From assembly GCA_016861025.1 (NCBI GenBank), contig BOKO01000006.1:274063-338062 (forward strand): a DNA stretch of 64,000 nt, given 5' to 3'. A program made the translations under genes and the position numbers. The notes below the pieces were generated by a model. The model saw nothing but the letters and a program-made list of their open reading frames with translations, did no database searches and was not told where the DNA came from. This DNA comes from Chloroflexota bacterium (GTDB taxonomy: Bacteria; Chloroflexota; Anaerolineae; Caldilineales; Caldilineaceae). Positions 1-9,715 of this stretch are shown piece by piece (the first letter of the stretch is position 1; each line of letters starts with the position of its first letter).

Positions 1-1
1 G

Positions 2-1507
2 CACTCTCACGAGCTGATGCGCTACATTATTGAGCACGTTCGCAGCGCCGTCGCCGTCCACGATCGCGACTTGCGCTACATTTATGTCAGCCAGCGCTAC
101 CTGCGTGAATTCGGCGTCCAAGAAACGAACATCATCGGGAAGCATCATTACGAGGTCTTCCCCGAGCTGCCGCAAAAATGGCGCGATGTACACCGGCGAG
201 CGCTTGCAGGCGAAGTGTTGAGTGCAGAAGATGACATATACGAACACGCCGACGGCAGCGTCGACTGGACGCGCTGGGAATGTCGCCCCTGGTATGAGGC
301 GGACGGCTCCATTGGCGGCGTCATCGTCTACACGGAAGTGATCACCGAACGCAAAAAACTGGAAGAGCAGCTTCGCCAATCCCAGAAGCTGGAATCGATC
401 GGACAGCTGGCCGGCGGTGTAGCGCACGATTTTAACAACATGCTGGCGGTAATCTTAATTCAGACCGAGATGGCGCTCATGGGCATAGGGCCGGAGCACC
501 CCCTCTATAACCGCTTCGAGGAAATCCGCAAAGCCGCCCAACGCTCCGCCAGCCTCACCCAGCAATTGCTGGCTTTTGCGCGCAAACAGCCGATCAACCC
601 GCGCGTGCTCAACTTGAACGAAATCGTGACCGAGGTGTTGAAAATGCTGAGGCGGCTGATCGGGGAAGATATTGAGCTGGTTTGGACGCCAGCCGCAGAC
701 CTTTGGCAGGTGAAACTCGATCCTGTGCAGATCGACCAGGTGCTGGCGAACCTGTGCGTCAACGCACGCGACTCTATCGCCGGCGCCGGCAAGATCGTGA
801 TCGAGGTCAGAAACGTCACGATCGACGCCGATTATTGTGCACGACGGCCCGAAGCGCAGCCGGGGCAGTTTGTGTTGCTCTCCGTCAGCGACACCGGAAC
901 AGGCATTGCGCCGGAGAATCTGCCCCGGATATTCGAACCATTCTTCACGACCAAGGAAGTGGGACAGGGCACCGGACTGGGATTGGCGACTGTCTACGGG
1001 ATCGTCAAACAAAACGGTGGATTTATCAATGTCTACAGCGAGTTGGGTCACGGCACAACATTCAACATCTATCTGCCGCGCTACACTGACGCCCCCGCAG
1101 AAGCGTTCGCCAGAAGAGACGACGCGCCAGGCTATGGGCAAGGCGAGGCGATATTGCTGGTGGAGGATGAATCGGCGGTGCTCGACGTTATCCAGTCGAT
1201 GCTCGAACAGTTGGGCTATTGCGTTCTTGTCGCCAACGCTCCACGTCAGGCGATAGAGCTGGTGGAGAAACATTCACCACACATCGATCTGGTTATCACC
1301 GATGTGATCATGCCTGACATGAACGGGCATGAACTGGTTGAGCGCCTGCGCATTCTTGTCCCTCAGATCCGCGCCATTTTTATGTCGGGTTATCCAACCA
1401 GCGTCATCGCACATCGCAATGTTCTCCGCCAGGAAGTCAATTATATTCAGAAACCGTTTACAGTTACAGAGCTGGCGGCGAAGATCAGGTCAGTGCTGGA
1501 AACCTAG
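2..1507 (+). CDS. PAS hybrid sensor histidine kinase with C-terminal receiver (5' end outside window)
   Basis: A hybrid two-component sensor that autophosphorylates and passes phosphate to its own receiver. The frame stays open to the left edge, so the true start is probably upstream. Numbering from the ATG at 17: PAS/PAC domain about 1-115; HisKA with the H box around H137 (VAHDFNN); HATPase with N box N249-A-R-D252, G1 box D292-T-G-T-G and G2 box G316-Q-G-T-G-L-G; a receiver from about 375 with the acidic DE pair after LLV and phosphoacceptor D429 (VITDV). The kinase core without membrane segments resembles the soluble PAS-hybrid kinases that have a C-terminal REC domain. The signal it senses cannot be told, and no DNA-binding partner lies beside it. 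More sensor domains may lie off the left edge. Confidence 0.93.
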   Translation, partial: HSHELMRYIIEHVRSAVAVHDRDLRYIYVSQRYLREFGVQETNIIGKHHYEVFPELPQKWRDVHRRALAGEVLSAEDDIYEHADGSVDWTRWECRPWYEADGSIGGVIVYTEVITERKKLEEQLRQSQKLESIGQLAGGVAHDFNNMLAVILIQTEMALMGIGPEHPLYNRFEEIRKAAQRSASLTQQLLAFARKQPINPRVLNLNEIVTEVLKMLRRLIGEDIELVWTPAADLWQVKLDPVQIDQVLANLCVNARDSIAGAGKIVIEVRNVTIDADYCARRPEAQPGQFVLLSVSDTGTGIAPENLPRIFEPFFTTKEVGQGTGLGLATVYGIVKQNGGFINVYSELGHGTTFNIYLPRYTDAPAEAFARRDDAPGYGQGEAILLVEDESAVLDVIQSMLEQLGYCVLVANAPRQAIELVEKHSPHIDLVITDVIMPDMNGHELVERLRILVPQIRAIFMSGYPTSVIAHRNVLRQEVNYIQKPFTVTELAAKIRSVLET

Positions 1508-1725
1508 ATCCAGGCGGAGGCAAGCGATGTGCTCATCCAACCGGCGTCAGCTATGTCACCGACATAAAATGTATGCAAGCCAAGCAATTTGGTGGAAGAA
1601 TCGGTGGTATAGTAGGAGATGCACGGAAACTTTGTAGGCGTAACAATCAGTGAAGCTGCAACAACGTTTTGGGGATAGCCGTCGTTATTTGCAGAACATT
1701 ACATACAAAATACAAGGAGAATTTT

Positions 1726-2151
1726 ATGGACAAGCAAACATTGATTAAACACCTCAATGAAGACCTGGCTGGCGAACTTGGCGCCATCATTCAGTACATC
1801 ACCTACGCCGCCAAAGCCACCGGACCATATCGCCCGCAGCTTGCGCAATTCTTCCTGGCGGAGGTCGCCGACGAGCAGTTGCATGCACAATTTCTTGCCA
1901 ATAAGATCGTGGCGCTGGGCGGTGAGCCGACCACCACGCCGCGCCCTGTGCCGGCGGCTAAAACCAACCGTGAAATGCTCGAGGCGGTGCTTGCCGCCGA
2001 GTTGAAAGCGCGCGACGATTATACGCAGCGCGCCAAAGAGGCGGATGAATTCGGCGACAAAGGATTGGCTGTCCAGCTCGAGGATATGGTGCGCGACGAG
2101 AGCGGCCATTCCGAAGAGACCGAGCGCATCCTGCGCGACTGGCCGCTTTGA
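1726..2151 (+). CDS. ferritin-like diiron protein (bacterioferritin/Dps-like)
   Basis: A 141-residue four-helix-bundle protein of the ferritin-like superfamily, expected to bind iron and act in iron storage or peroxide protection. The ligand pattern is complete: E17, E50-x-x-H53, E92 and E125-x-x-H128, as in bacterioferritin-type diiron sites. There is no signal peptide, so it should be cytoplasmic. The start is placed at ATG 1726 because AAGGAGA lies at 1714-1720, five bases upstream; an in-frame upstream GTG/ATG would add 19 unlike residues. It stands alone on the plus strand after 218 bases with no visible gene. The subgroup (bacterioferritin, Dps or rubrerythrin-like) is not settled from sequence alone. 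Confidence 0.9.
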   Translation: MDKQTLIKHLNEDLAGELGAIIQYITYAAKATGPYRPQLAQFFLAEVADEQLHAQFLANKIVALGGEPTTTPRPVPAAKTNREMLEAVLAAELKARDDYTQRAKEADEFGDKGLAVQLEDMVRDESGHSEETERILRDWPL

Positions 2152-2416
2152 TCGGCAAGGCGTCAGCCAGTAGCCGGGCGACGGCGCGGGCAGGCCAAAG
2201 GTCTGCTGCACGTCGTCGCCCAGGCCATGCCGCCTTCAAACGCGGGGAGACGCTGCCATGTTTGCCGTAAATCTAAAAGCCTTCCTCAAAACCCCTGTGC
2301 ACAGAGATGATCAGGTCGATATGTCCTACACTGCCGTCGGCGCAATTCGCTGCAACGAACCCGCAACAGGAGTCGAAACGCTGTAAGACGCGCGCCTGTA
2401 CGCTGACGATGTCGCC

Positions 2417-2869
2417 ATGGACCTCGAACTCAAACGATTTCGCAGAGAACATTTTGCCGAATATGCTTCATGATTTGTCGATCTGGAGCTTGACCGCCAT
2501 TTGGGACCCATTGACAACGCCTGGCTGGAAGCAGTGTTAACCGAGCCGGAATCCGAGGGTGTAACTTGGGCAGTGTTTCGCCGCGAGGAGATGGTCGCCG
2601 TCGTCGAAACTGTGTTTGATCCTGAAATGCGCTTGCCCGCTGCGATCACGGCTGTCGCCACCAAACCGAGTCTCCGTCGGCAGGGCATCGGCGCAGCCGC
2701 CCTACAACAGATTCTTGCACTCCACAAAGACAAAGGAATTGTCGAACACGTGGGGTATATTGCGATGGACAATTTAGCAGGGCGGCGATGCGCCGAAAAA
2801 GCAGGTTTTGTGGCAATTACGTCTGAACCAGACAAGCCCGGCTACATCCAGTTTTATCACCGTCAATAA
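2417..2869 (+). pseudogene. GNAT N-acetyltransferase with in-frame TGA
   Basis: The frame from ATG 2417 encodes a GNAT-fold acetyltransferase of about 150 residues, but codon 19 (2471-2473) is TGA. In related proteins the surrounding stretch reads EYASWF, so the TGA most likely replaces a TGG tryptophan codon. The rest is intact: the acetyl-CoA loop RRQGIGAA, and the end at TAA 2867-2869. An internal ATG at 2501 could give a 122-residue product lacking the first beta strand and helix. TGA is used as a normal stop by many neighbours, and tryptophan is read from TGG elsewhere, so recoding is unlikely. Point-mutation pseudogene or sequencing error are the main options. The 265 bases before it hold no recognisable gene. 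Confidence 0.7.
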
Positions 2870-2934
2870 AAGGATAAGGATGTTGTCATAATTCTGTGCG
2901 GGTTCCCTTTTACTCCTTTCCCAAAGGCCTACTC

Positions 2935-4209
2935 ATGCATCCTAAAATGGTTGCAGTGACCGTCTTGCTTCTGGCGATGGTTACATTTATCCCTGGCGCA
3001 GCATCGGAAGCCAACGTTGATCGTCAGCCAGTAGACGATCCCACCGCCCCCACCTCCTTGGCCCTCCTTCCCCTCATTGCCTCCTCTGATTTTGTCTATC
3101 TTGGTGCTTTTCGTGCACCCTACGAAGACCATGCCGGCAATCCCCTGACCTGGGGCGGTTACGCCCTGGCTGTGAATCCGTCAGCTTCAACAGGGGCGAC
3201 CTCAACAGGGCTGTTCATCGGTTGCCACGCCTGGTGGCAGCGTCTGGCGGAGATCGCCATTCCTTCCGCCGCGAATCTCTCCGCGACAGCCGCGCTGCGC
3301 CAGGATTGCACCGATGTGACCGAAGGACGGCTCGATTTAGTGGACGACATGCCCAATTTAGGAGGCGCCCTGGTCTATGGCGGACGACTGATCGTCTCCG
3401 CCTATGGATATTACGACGCAGACGTCAGCCAGACGCGCTCTCATTTCGCCTCCAGCATGAATCTTGCCCAGGCCGGCGACGTCGTCGGTCCGGAGCAAGT
3501 CGGAGAGGAGGCAGGCATCGTCGCTGGCTACATGACAACCATCCCGGAGGAATGGCAAGCGTCTCTGGGCGGCCCTGCTCTCACCGGTCAGTGTTGCATC
3601 CCCATCATCAGCCGAACGTCGGCAGGCCCGGCCGCCTCCGTCTTTGACCCAGAAGACGTCGGCCGTCGCAATCCCGTCCCTGCCAGCCCTTTGTTGCACT
3701 ACCCTCTGGAGCATCCGCTTGCGCCAGAGGACGCCCAGAACAACCTTTTCAACCTTACGACGCAGATTGTGGGCATGGCTTTCCCGCCGGGCAGTCGCAG
3801 CCTGCTCTTCGTCGGCAGACATGGCATTGGCCCCTACTGTTACGGCACGAACGAGGAGTGCAATGACCCTGTAGACCCCTACAAAGGCCCTCACGCCTAT
3901 CCTTATGTGCATCAGGTGTGGGCTTACGACGTGTTGAACCTGCTGGCCGTGAAGCAAGGCCAGCTGCACCCCTGGGAGGTGCAGCCCTATGCAGTGTGGC
4001 AGCTGACGGAGATGGACGCCGTAGGTGGTGCAAGCATCGCCGGCGCCGCCTTTGACCCCGACGCCGGTCGGCTCTACATCACGGAGCAGTATGGCGATGA
4101 GCCGGTGGTGCACGTCTACCGGATCACCGCAGCAACGCCCACTTCCTGTCAGCAGCCGATGAACGACCCCGGCCAACACTGTCTCCATCTGCCGCTGATA
4201 GCGAATTGA
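2935..4209 (+). CDS. secreted protein of unknown function with LPL-type C-terminal tail
   Basis: A 424-residue exported protein. The ATG at 2935 begins directly with a signal peptide (MHPKMVAVTVLLLAMV, ending near A-A-S-E); a GTG at 2896 would put 13 residues in front of it and is less likely. The mature part has many aromatic and glycine residues, several cysteines (QCCIP, CYGTNEEC) that could form disulfides, and segments such as GAAFDPDAGRLYITEQYG that recall beta-propeller blades. No catalytic motif was recognised. It ends in HLPLIAN, similar to the LYLPLVNR end of the giant surface protein at 17983. Function is not known; an extracellular or surface role is inferred. Confidence 0.75.
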   Translation: MHPKMVAVTVLLLAMVTFIPGAASEANVDRQPVDDPTAPTSLALLPLIASSDFVYLGAFRAPYEDHAGNPLTWGGYALAVNPSASTGATSTGLFIGCHAWWQRLAEIAIPSAANLSATAALRQDCTDVTEGRLDLVDDMPNLGGALVYGGRLIVSAYGYYDADVSQTRSHFASSMNLAQAGDVVGPEQVGEEAGIVAGYMTTIPEEWQASLGGPALTGQCCIPIISRTSAGPAASVFDPEDVGRRNPVPASPLLHYPLEHPLAPEDAQNNLFNLTTQIVGMAFPPGSRSLLFVGRHGIGPYCYGTNEECNDPVDPYKGPHAYPYVHQVWAYDVLNLLAVKQGQLHPWEVQPYAVWQLTEMDAVGGASIAGAAFDPDAGRLYITEQYGDEPVVHVYRITAATPTSCQQPMNDPGQHCLHLPLIAN

Positions 4210-4344
4210 TGGAGTGCGTAGGGTGAGGTGGTGACGCACCCGGTGACCGAGCGCTTTGCTCCTGACGCCGTGGTGGCGCCTTTTGAGAGGCTAGGGATCA
4301 CCGTCATCCGCGGTTGAAATTTCGTTGCTTCAGCAAGTTTCTGG

Positions 4345-5226
4345 TTACGCCTTGAGCCGATAAGACACGAACGCCAACGTGCGGCTGTCGGGCGCCCACG
4401 AATTGACGTTGATCGTCCCCTGTCCGCCGAACAATTTGGCGATGGTGCGCGAGGCGCCGCCGGCAGCGGGGGCCAGGCGCAGCTCCACGTGCTTATTGGC
4501 CGGATGATCGCCCGGCGCAACTTCATCTTTGTCATACGCCAGATAGACCACCCATTTGCCGTCCGGGGAGACGTGCGGGAACCAGCAGTTGGCCTCCTCC
4601 TGGAACATGTGCACCGGGTTGGCGCCGTCGGCGTCCATGCGCCAGATTTGCATCAGCCCGCTGCGCACAGAATTGAACCAGATGTAGCGACCATCGGGGG
4701 AGTATTCGGGGCCGTCGTCCAGCCCGGGCGAGTCTGTCAGTTGCGTCTCCGGGCCGCCGTCCACCGAGATGATGTAGACGTCATAGTCGCCGTTGCGTTC
4801 GGCGCAATACGCCAGTGTGCCACCGTCGGGCGACCAGCCGTGCAGATAGCTAGGGCCGTTTGCCGTCACCAGCATCGGCTCGCCGCCGTGAAAGGGCACG
4901 ATGTAAATTCTCGATAACGCATCTTCGTAGGTGAAATGGCTGATGGCAATCAGCGTGTTGTCCGGCGAGAGGACATGGTCGTTGTTGCAGTCGATGGCAA
5001 AGCCCGTGTCGACTTGCGTCACCGCACCGGTGGCAAGTTCATAGGTGTAGATGCGTCCGCCGCTGTTGTAGACCAGAAAGCGACCATCGCGCGTCCAATT
5101 GGGCGCCTCGATGACGTAATCGAATTCTCTCAGGACAGAACGGACGCCGGTGGTCACATCGATGGTTTCTAACATGCTGATGGCGTCGCGTGCGGCGATA
5201 TAGCGGCGTAGGGTGTGGATATCCAT
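4345..5226 (-). CDS. TolB-like beta-propeller (PD40/WD40-like repeat) protein
   Basis: A 293-residue protein built from repeated blades with the TolB/PD40 signature: NWTRDGRFLVYNS, LSPDNTLIAIS, WSPDGGTLAY, YSPDGRYIWF, VSPDGKWVVY and WAPDSRTLAFVS, giving six or seven blades. There is no signal peptide, unlike periplasmic TolB, so a cytoplasmic protein is expected. Homologues are commonly annotated as TolB-family or translocation proteins without a known reaction. Start ATG at 5226 has a GGAGA about ten bases upstream on the minus strand. It follows the DMT transporter on the same strand with an 18-base gap and probably shares its transcript. Confidence 0.85.
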   Translation of the reverse strand: MDIHTLRRYIAARDAISMLETIDVTTGVRSVLREFDYVIEAPNWTRDGRFLVYNSGGRIYTYELATGAVTQVDTGFAIDCNNDHVLSPDNTLIAISHFTYEDALSRIYIVPFHGGEPMLVTANGPSYLHGWSPDGGTLAYCAERNGDYDVYIISVDGGPETQLTDSPGLDDGPEYSPDGRYIWFNSVRSGLMQIWRMDADGANPVHMFQEEANCWFPHVSPDGKWVVYLAYDKDEVAPGDHPANKHVELRLAPAAGGASRTIAKLFGGQGTINVNSWAPDSRTLAFVSYRLKA

Positions 5227-5244
5227 AAGGTTTGTCTCCGTTGG

Positions 5245-6150
5245 TTAGGTGCGTGCTCGATACAAAATATACATTCCGCTGACGATCGTCAACGCAGCGC
5301 CGATCCAGGTCAACCAGGTCGGTATTTCACCCCAGATCAAAAAGCCCCACAGCACATCGATGGGCAGCGCCAGATACTCGAAGGGCGCAGCGACCGAAGC
5401 CTGCGCCAGACTGTAGGCGCGCGCCAGGAAATACATCCACGCCGCCCACACGACGCCCATCCCGGCCATGATGACGAAGTCCACAGGCGTCGGCATGGCC
5501 CAGGGACGAAACAGAAACGTCAGGCTGGGGTGGGCGTCGGGCGTCTCGCCGACCAGGGCGGCCAGCGGCGCCAACACCGCCGCCGCCACAAGATAGACGA
5601 GCGTGCCGTAAAAGGCCATGGTGGCGCTGCTGTCGGTGTGGCGCAGCTTGTTCGTGACCATGGCCGTCAGCGCGTAAAAGAGCACCGAGATGAGCACAAA
5701 GATCGAGCCGAGGTTGAACGTCGCGGCGCCAGGTCTGACGATCAGCAGCACGCCCACAAAGCCGACGAGCAGCGCCAGCCAGCGTCGCGGCCCCACCGTT
5801 TCGCCCAGCACCACGACCGAGAGCAGCGTGATCATCAGGGGACCGGAGTTGCGAATGGCGGCAGTCTCCGCCAGCGGCAGCGCCGCCAGCCCCATCATGA
5901 AGGTGGTGTAGGAGAGAAAAAGAAAGAGACCGCGCGTGATTTCAAGCGTGCGGCGCGGCGTGGTGGGCAGCCCGCGCCCGCCTTCGTAACGAAAGAGCAG
6001 TAAGGTCAACGGCAACGCCGCCAGGCTGCGCAGCATGACGATCTGCAGCACCGGATAACCGCTGCTCAGCCATTTTGCCGCCACGGTCTGGAGCGAAATC
6101 GTGAAGAGCGCCAGCACGAGAAAGCCGACGCCGCGGACGTTGCTGCTCAA
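5245..6150 (-). CDS. EamA/DMT-superfamily transporter
   Basis: An inner-membrane permease of the drug/metabolite transporter superfamily with two EamA halves and about ten membrane helices; the substrate is unknown. The best start is TTG at 6150, giving 301 residues, the usual family length. This TTG overlaps the TGA of the upstream 28-codon ORF in a four-base TTGA, which suggests translational coupling. A longer reading from a TTG at 6222 would add a hydrophilic cysteine-rich stretch that is merely another frame of the upstream ORF. Motifs such as RNSGPLMITLLSVVVLGE fit the first EamA repeat, and EYLALPIDVLWGFLIWGE the second. The TolB-like gene follows. Confidence 0.85.
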   Translation of the reverse strand: MSSNVRGVGFLVLALFTISLQTVAAKWLSSGYPVLQIVMLRSLAALPLTLLLFRYEGGRGLPTTPRRTLEITRGLFLFLSYTTFMMGLAALPLAETAAIRNSGPLMITLLSVVVLGETVGPRRWLALLVGFVGVLLIVRPGAATFNLGSIFVLISVLFYALTAMVTNKLRHTDSSATMAFYGTLVYLVAAAVLAPLAALVGETPDAHPSLTFLFRPWAMPTPVDFVIMAGMGVVWAAWMYFLARAYSLAQASVAAPFEYLALPIDVLWGFLIWGEIPTWLTWIGAALTIVSGMYILYRART

Positions 6151-6230
6151 AGACCAACCCCTGGCTGACTTGACGCAGCAAAGAACGCATCCTGTAAACG
6201 ATCGCCTGTCAGTTCTTCCCAACGCATCAT
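6147..6230 (-). pseudogene. 28-codon ORF, probable N-terminal remnant of a creatininase-family gene
   Basis: A short frame beginning MMRWEELTGDRL and ending at TGA 6147-6149. It has the best ribosome site in the area, AAAGGAGGT directly before the two ATGs (6230 and 6227). The opening residues resemble the N terminus of creatininase-family amidohydrolases, but nothing of the catalytic part follows. It overlaps the upstream ORF by ATGA (6227-6230) and the transporter start by TTGA. It may be the relic of a deleted gene that now serves as a coupling leader for the transporter. The family assignment rests on about a dozen residues and is tentative. Confidence 0.45.
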
Positions 6231-6397
6231 GACCTCCTTTTGTGTTTGATAAATTGCATGTTGTTGTCTGTATTCGATTGGCGGCAATTGCTGGTGCGCT
6301 TTCGACCGTTCTGGAGAACCGGCGAATCGGACCATAGATAGGTCGTCAGCGTCACATCGAGGCGATCTTCATAGAGCCTGATTGTTTGTGGGAGCAT
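6227..6397 (-). pseudogene. 56-codon ORF, probable N-terminal remnant of an alpha/beta hydrolase
   Basis: The frame starts at ATG 6397 with GGAGA five bases upstream and begins MLPQTIRLYEDRLDVTLTTY. This resembles the start of acetylesterase-like alpha/beta hydrolases, where the sequence normally continues into a proline- and glycine-rich oxyanion motif. Here it changes after about residue 34 into unrelated, low-complexity hydrophilic sequence and stops at 6227. It overlaps the next short ORF by four bases (ATGA). Together they look like two gene starts left by deletions between the esterase and the transporter. Family recognition is from memory and needs a homology search. Confidence 0.4.
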
Positions 6398-6423
6398 CTG
6401 AGTCTCCGTTGTTCGGTTTGCAT

Positions 6424-7998
6424 TTATGCAGGAGCTGAGAGGTTTTGATAGAACCGGTCATGGAACTCATAGCGCGCCCGGTTCCGCTCCACCCTGACGT
6501 GGGGATGCACATCCCAGACCATGTACTGCTCCTCTGCGCCTTCGCCCAGACGAGGCCATGTCGGCAGACCCGGCCCGTTAGGATCGCCGGTTTTGACAAA
6601 GTTGGCGTAATAACCCTGCATCAGCGCCGAGACCTGCTCATCCTCCGCCGTCCAGGCGTAGACCCGATTGGTCGCCAGGTTGCCCATCGCGTACTCGATG
6701 TCGGCGGAATGCACGGCGCCCTTGGCCGGAGGCATGGCGATGACCTGGGCGGCTGCGTCCGAGTCGCGGATCACGCCGCCCGCCAGTCCGGCTGCAGCGT
6801 CGCCCATTTCCGGGACCATCGGCGGCCGCGGATGGGCGTAGTAGTAGCGATAGACCGGGCAGCCGGCTTTGCGATGTTCGTCCGCCCACTTCCACGTGCT
6901 GTAGACCAGAAAGCGGTCGCCGGCCAGGTCGGTGGCGGACTGTTCGACCTGCTCCGGCGTCTCGCCGGGGTAAAGTCTGAGCACTTCATCGGCCTGCTCG
7001 CCGTAGAGTTCCTGCACCACCGCTGCGTAGTGCTCGGGCGTCGGCGCCTGCGCGCCCAGCAGCGCCCGGTAGTTCATCTCTTCGGAATTCCAGCCGATCA
7101 TCAGCGGTGTGCGCGCCTGCTCTCCGGCGGCGAGCATGGCCAGCGGCGAGCGTGGGAAGAACCACCCGTCCACCACGATGGAGAAATCACGCGGCGTCAT
7201 GTTGGTGGTGGCCTTAAGCAACTGCTCCGCCGGCATGGAGCGCAGCTCCGCCAGCGATGAAGCGCCCAGTTTTTTCGCGAAGGCCAGCCAGCGTTGCTCG
7301 GCCTCTTCCAGCGGAATGGGTGGCAGGGCGCCGATTCCCCCGCTTGAGCCGATGGCGCCCGCAATCAAATCCCTCGAAAGCGGAGAAACCATCTGCGCGT
7401 TGACCGACATCGACCCGGCCGACTCGCCAGCGATGGTCACGCGTTCGGGGTCGCCGCCAAAGGCGGCAATATTCTCCTGCACCCAACGCAGCGCAGCGTG
7501 TTGATCGAGCAGGCCGTAGTTGCCGGAGCAGCGTTGGGGCGATTCGGCGCTCAGCTCCGGATGGGCGAAAAAGCCGAAGATGTTCAGCCGGTAGTTCACC
7601 GTCACGGCGACGATGCCCCGCCGCGCCATCTGCGCGCCGTCATAGCGCGGCTCGGAGCCGTCGCCTGCGATGAAGCCGCCGCCGTAGAAGTAGACCAGCA
7701 CCGGCAGCCGCGCCGCAGGGGAGGGATCGGGCGTCCACACATTCAGGTAGAGACAATCCTCGCTCATCCCATCGGAGCGAAAGTTCATGTCGCCAAAGAC
7801 GGGCAGTTGCATGGCGCGCGGCCCGAAGTGGAGCGCCTGACGCACACCAGACCAGCGCGGCGCAGGTTGCGGCGCCTTCCACCGCAACTCGCCGACCGGC
7901 GGCGCGGCGAAGGGGATGCCCAGGAAGCGATAGACGCCAATGCTTTCGTCAAATGCGCCGGAGATCTTGCCGGCAGTTGTGGTCACCGGAGATGTCAT
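6424..7998 (-). CDS. type B carboxylesterase (para-nitrobenzyl esterase family)
   Basis: A serine hydrolase of the COesterase family that cleaves carboxylic esters. Counting from the ATG at 7998 (524 residues): oxyanion-hole motif Y105-G-G-G-F, nucleophile elbow G191-E-S193-A-G, the family marker EDCLYLNVW, the acidic triad member within the GWNSEEMN segment, and the histidine in HSADIEYAMGN. Length and motif spacing match bacterial pNB esterases. No signal peptide is seen from this start. The open frame reaches 8061, but the extra 21 residues are not family-like; AAAGGA lies about 14 bases before 7998, a somewhat long spacing. The substrate cannot be predicted. Confidence 0.92.
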   Translation of the reverse strand: MTSPVTTTAGKISGAFDESIGVYRFLGIPFAAPPVGELRWKAPQPAPRWSGVRQALHFGPRAMQLPVFGDMNFRSDGMSEDCLYLNVWTPDPSPAARLPVLVYFYGGGFIAGDGSEPRYDGAQMARRGIVAVTVNYRLNIFGFFAHPELSAESPQRCSGNYGLLDQHAALRWVQENIAAFGGDPERVTIAGESAGSMSVNAQMVSPLSRDLIAGAIGSSGGIGALPPIPLEEAEQRWLAFAKKLGASSLAELRSMPAEQLLKATTNMTPRDFSIVVDGWFFPRSPLAMLAAGEQARTPLMIGWNSEEMNYRALLGAQAPTPEHYAAVVQELYGEQADEVLRLYPGETPEQVEQSATDLAGDRFLVYSTWKWADEHRKAGCPVYRYYYAHPRPPMVPEMGDAAAGLAGGVIRDSDAAAQVIAMPPAKGAVHSADIEYAMGNLATNRVYAWTAEDEQVSALMQGYYANFVKTGDPNGPGLPTWPRLGEGAEEQYMVWDVHPHVRVERNRARYEFHDRFYQNLSAPA

Positions 7999-8101
7999 AA
8001 GATGTGTTGCTATCCTTTCTGTGTCAGAGCGTCCACAGCGTAAGAGGTGCGTTTCCTTCATCAGCCATGTTGCGCTGAAGGCGATGACCTGCTTTCATCG
8101 G

Positions 8102-9085
<984 letters not shown>

Positions 9086-9170
9086 CCTTTTATCCTCCTT
9101 GGCTTCCTATAGTTCGCTAGAAGTTTTTGTTTTATTGATTTCTAGGTTGTCGCGTGATATCGCTCGCAAT

Positions 9171-9200
9171 CTTCCCGGAAGCTCCAAAGCTTCCGGGAAG
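9171..9200. repeat. palindromic element, intergenic copy (13-bp perfect stem, CCAA loop)
   Basis: CTTCCCGGAAGCT, then CCAA, then AGCTTCCGGGAAG. The same hairpin recurs inside two coding regions at 54184-54215 and 56782-56813. No T-tract follows on either strand, so it is not a typical terminator. It lies between the DUF2255 gene and the aldo/keto reductase gene. Confidence 0.85.
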
Positions 9201-9231
9201 ATAAACAGTCAACCTAGTGGTCAGTAGATAT

Positions 9232-9606
9232 TCAAGCCGGCGTCAATCTGAGCGTCGTCGCCCGCACTTCTGGCGTCACCATCGGCGCCACGTACTGCAG
9301 ATAGCGACCGTACTTGGCGTGGTAGGCGGCGTCGATCTGGTCGTTGATGGCAAGATCGTTTTCTTCAATGAAGACAACGTCTGTCTCGACGCCGCCGGCC
9401 CGGATGCGTCCTGCGTGGGTGGCCTGTGCAGCGCGGAACCATGCGCCCGCACGCCCGCGATAGGAGCGGACGTAGAGGTTGTCGCCCACGCGCACCACCC
9501 AGACAGGCAGCGGCTTGCGCAGCTTGCCATCCGGCTGCCGCGGCGCGATCTCCAGCTCTTCGGCGTTGCCGATTTTGTTGAGTTCTTGGTTTGTCCATGA
9601 GGTCAT
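9232..9606 (-). CDS. DUF2255 family protein
   Basis: A 124-residue cytoplasmic protein that matches the DUF2255 family over its whole length (AEELEIA, the WVVRVGDNLYVRSYRG core, IRAGGVE, and the AKYGRY to TTLRL end). The family is small and resembles flavin-binding split-barrel nitroreductase-like proteins, but no reaction is established. The start is taken at ATG 9606, with AAGGAGA six bases upstream. The open frame continues upstream to 10026, but that extension is non-coding repeat and IS flank. The hairpin at 9171 follows it. Confidence 0.88.
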   Translation of the reverse strand: MTSWTNQELNKIGNAEELEIAPRQPDGKLRKPLPVWVVRVGDNLYVRSYRGRAGAWFRAAQATHAGRIRAGGVETDVVFIEENDLAINDQIDAAYHAKYGRYLQYVAPMVTPEVRATTLRLTPA

Positions 9607-9625
9607 AGCGTCTCTCCTTGTGAAT

Positions 9626-9701
9626 GTAGACGCAGCTCGTAGCTGCGCCGGTCTACCCACAACCTTGTGCTTTGCCGAGAACGGGCGGCTGTGAGCCGCC
9701 C
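9626..9701 (-). repeat. two-hairpin repeat element, diverged copy
   Basis: Read on the minus strand: a GGGCGGCT/AGCCGCCC hairpin (9683-9701), a spacer starting CGTTCTCGG, then a CGCAGCT/AGCTGCG hairpin ending in GTCTAC. This is the same order as the arrays at 52363, 60211 and 62231. It sits in the 412-base gene-free stretch 9607-10018 upstream of the IS110-type transposase; the only other thing seen there is the inverted repeat at 9716. Confidence 0.6.
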
Positions 9702-9715
9702 CTGGTATCGTGAAA

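Noticed and set aside
1508..1725. Small gene between the histidine kinase and the ferritin-like gene
   Set aside because: Only short frames without ribosome sites or recognisable motifs were found.
2417..2869. TGA read as tryptophan or selenocysteine
   Set aside because: TGA ends many genes in the window, TGG is the tryptophan codon elsewhere, and no SECIS-like hairpin was noticed behind the codon.
9171..9200. Intrinsic terminator of the DUF2255 gene
   Set aside because: The stem is strong but no T-run follows on either strand, and the same sequence occurs inside coding regions.
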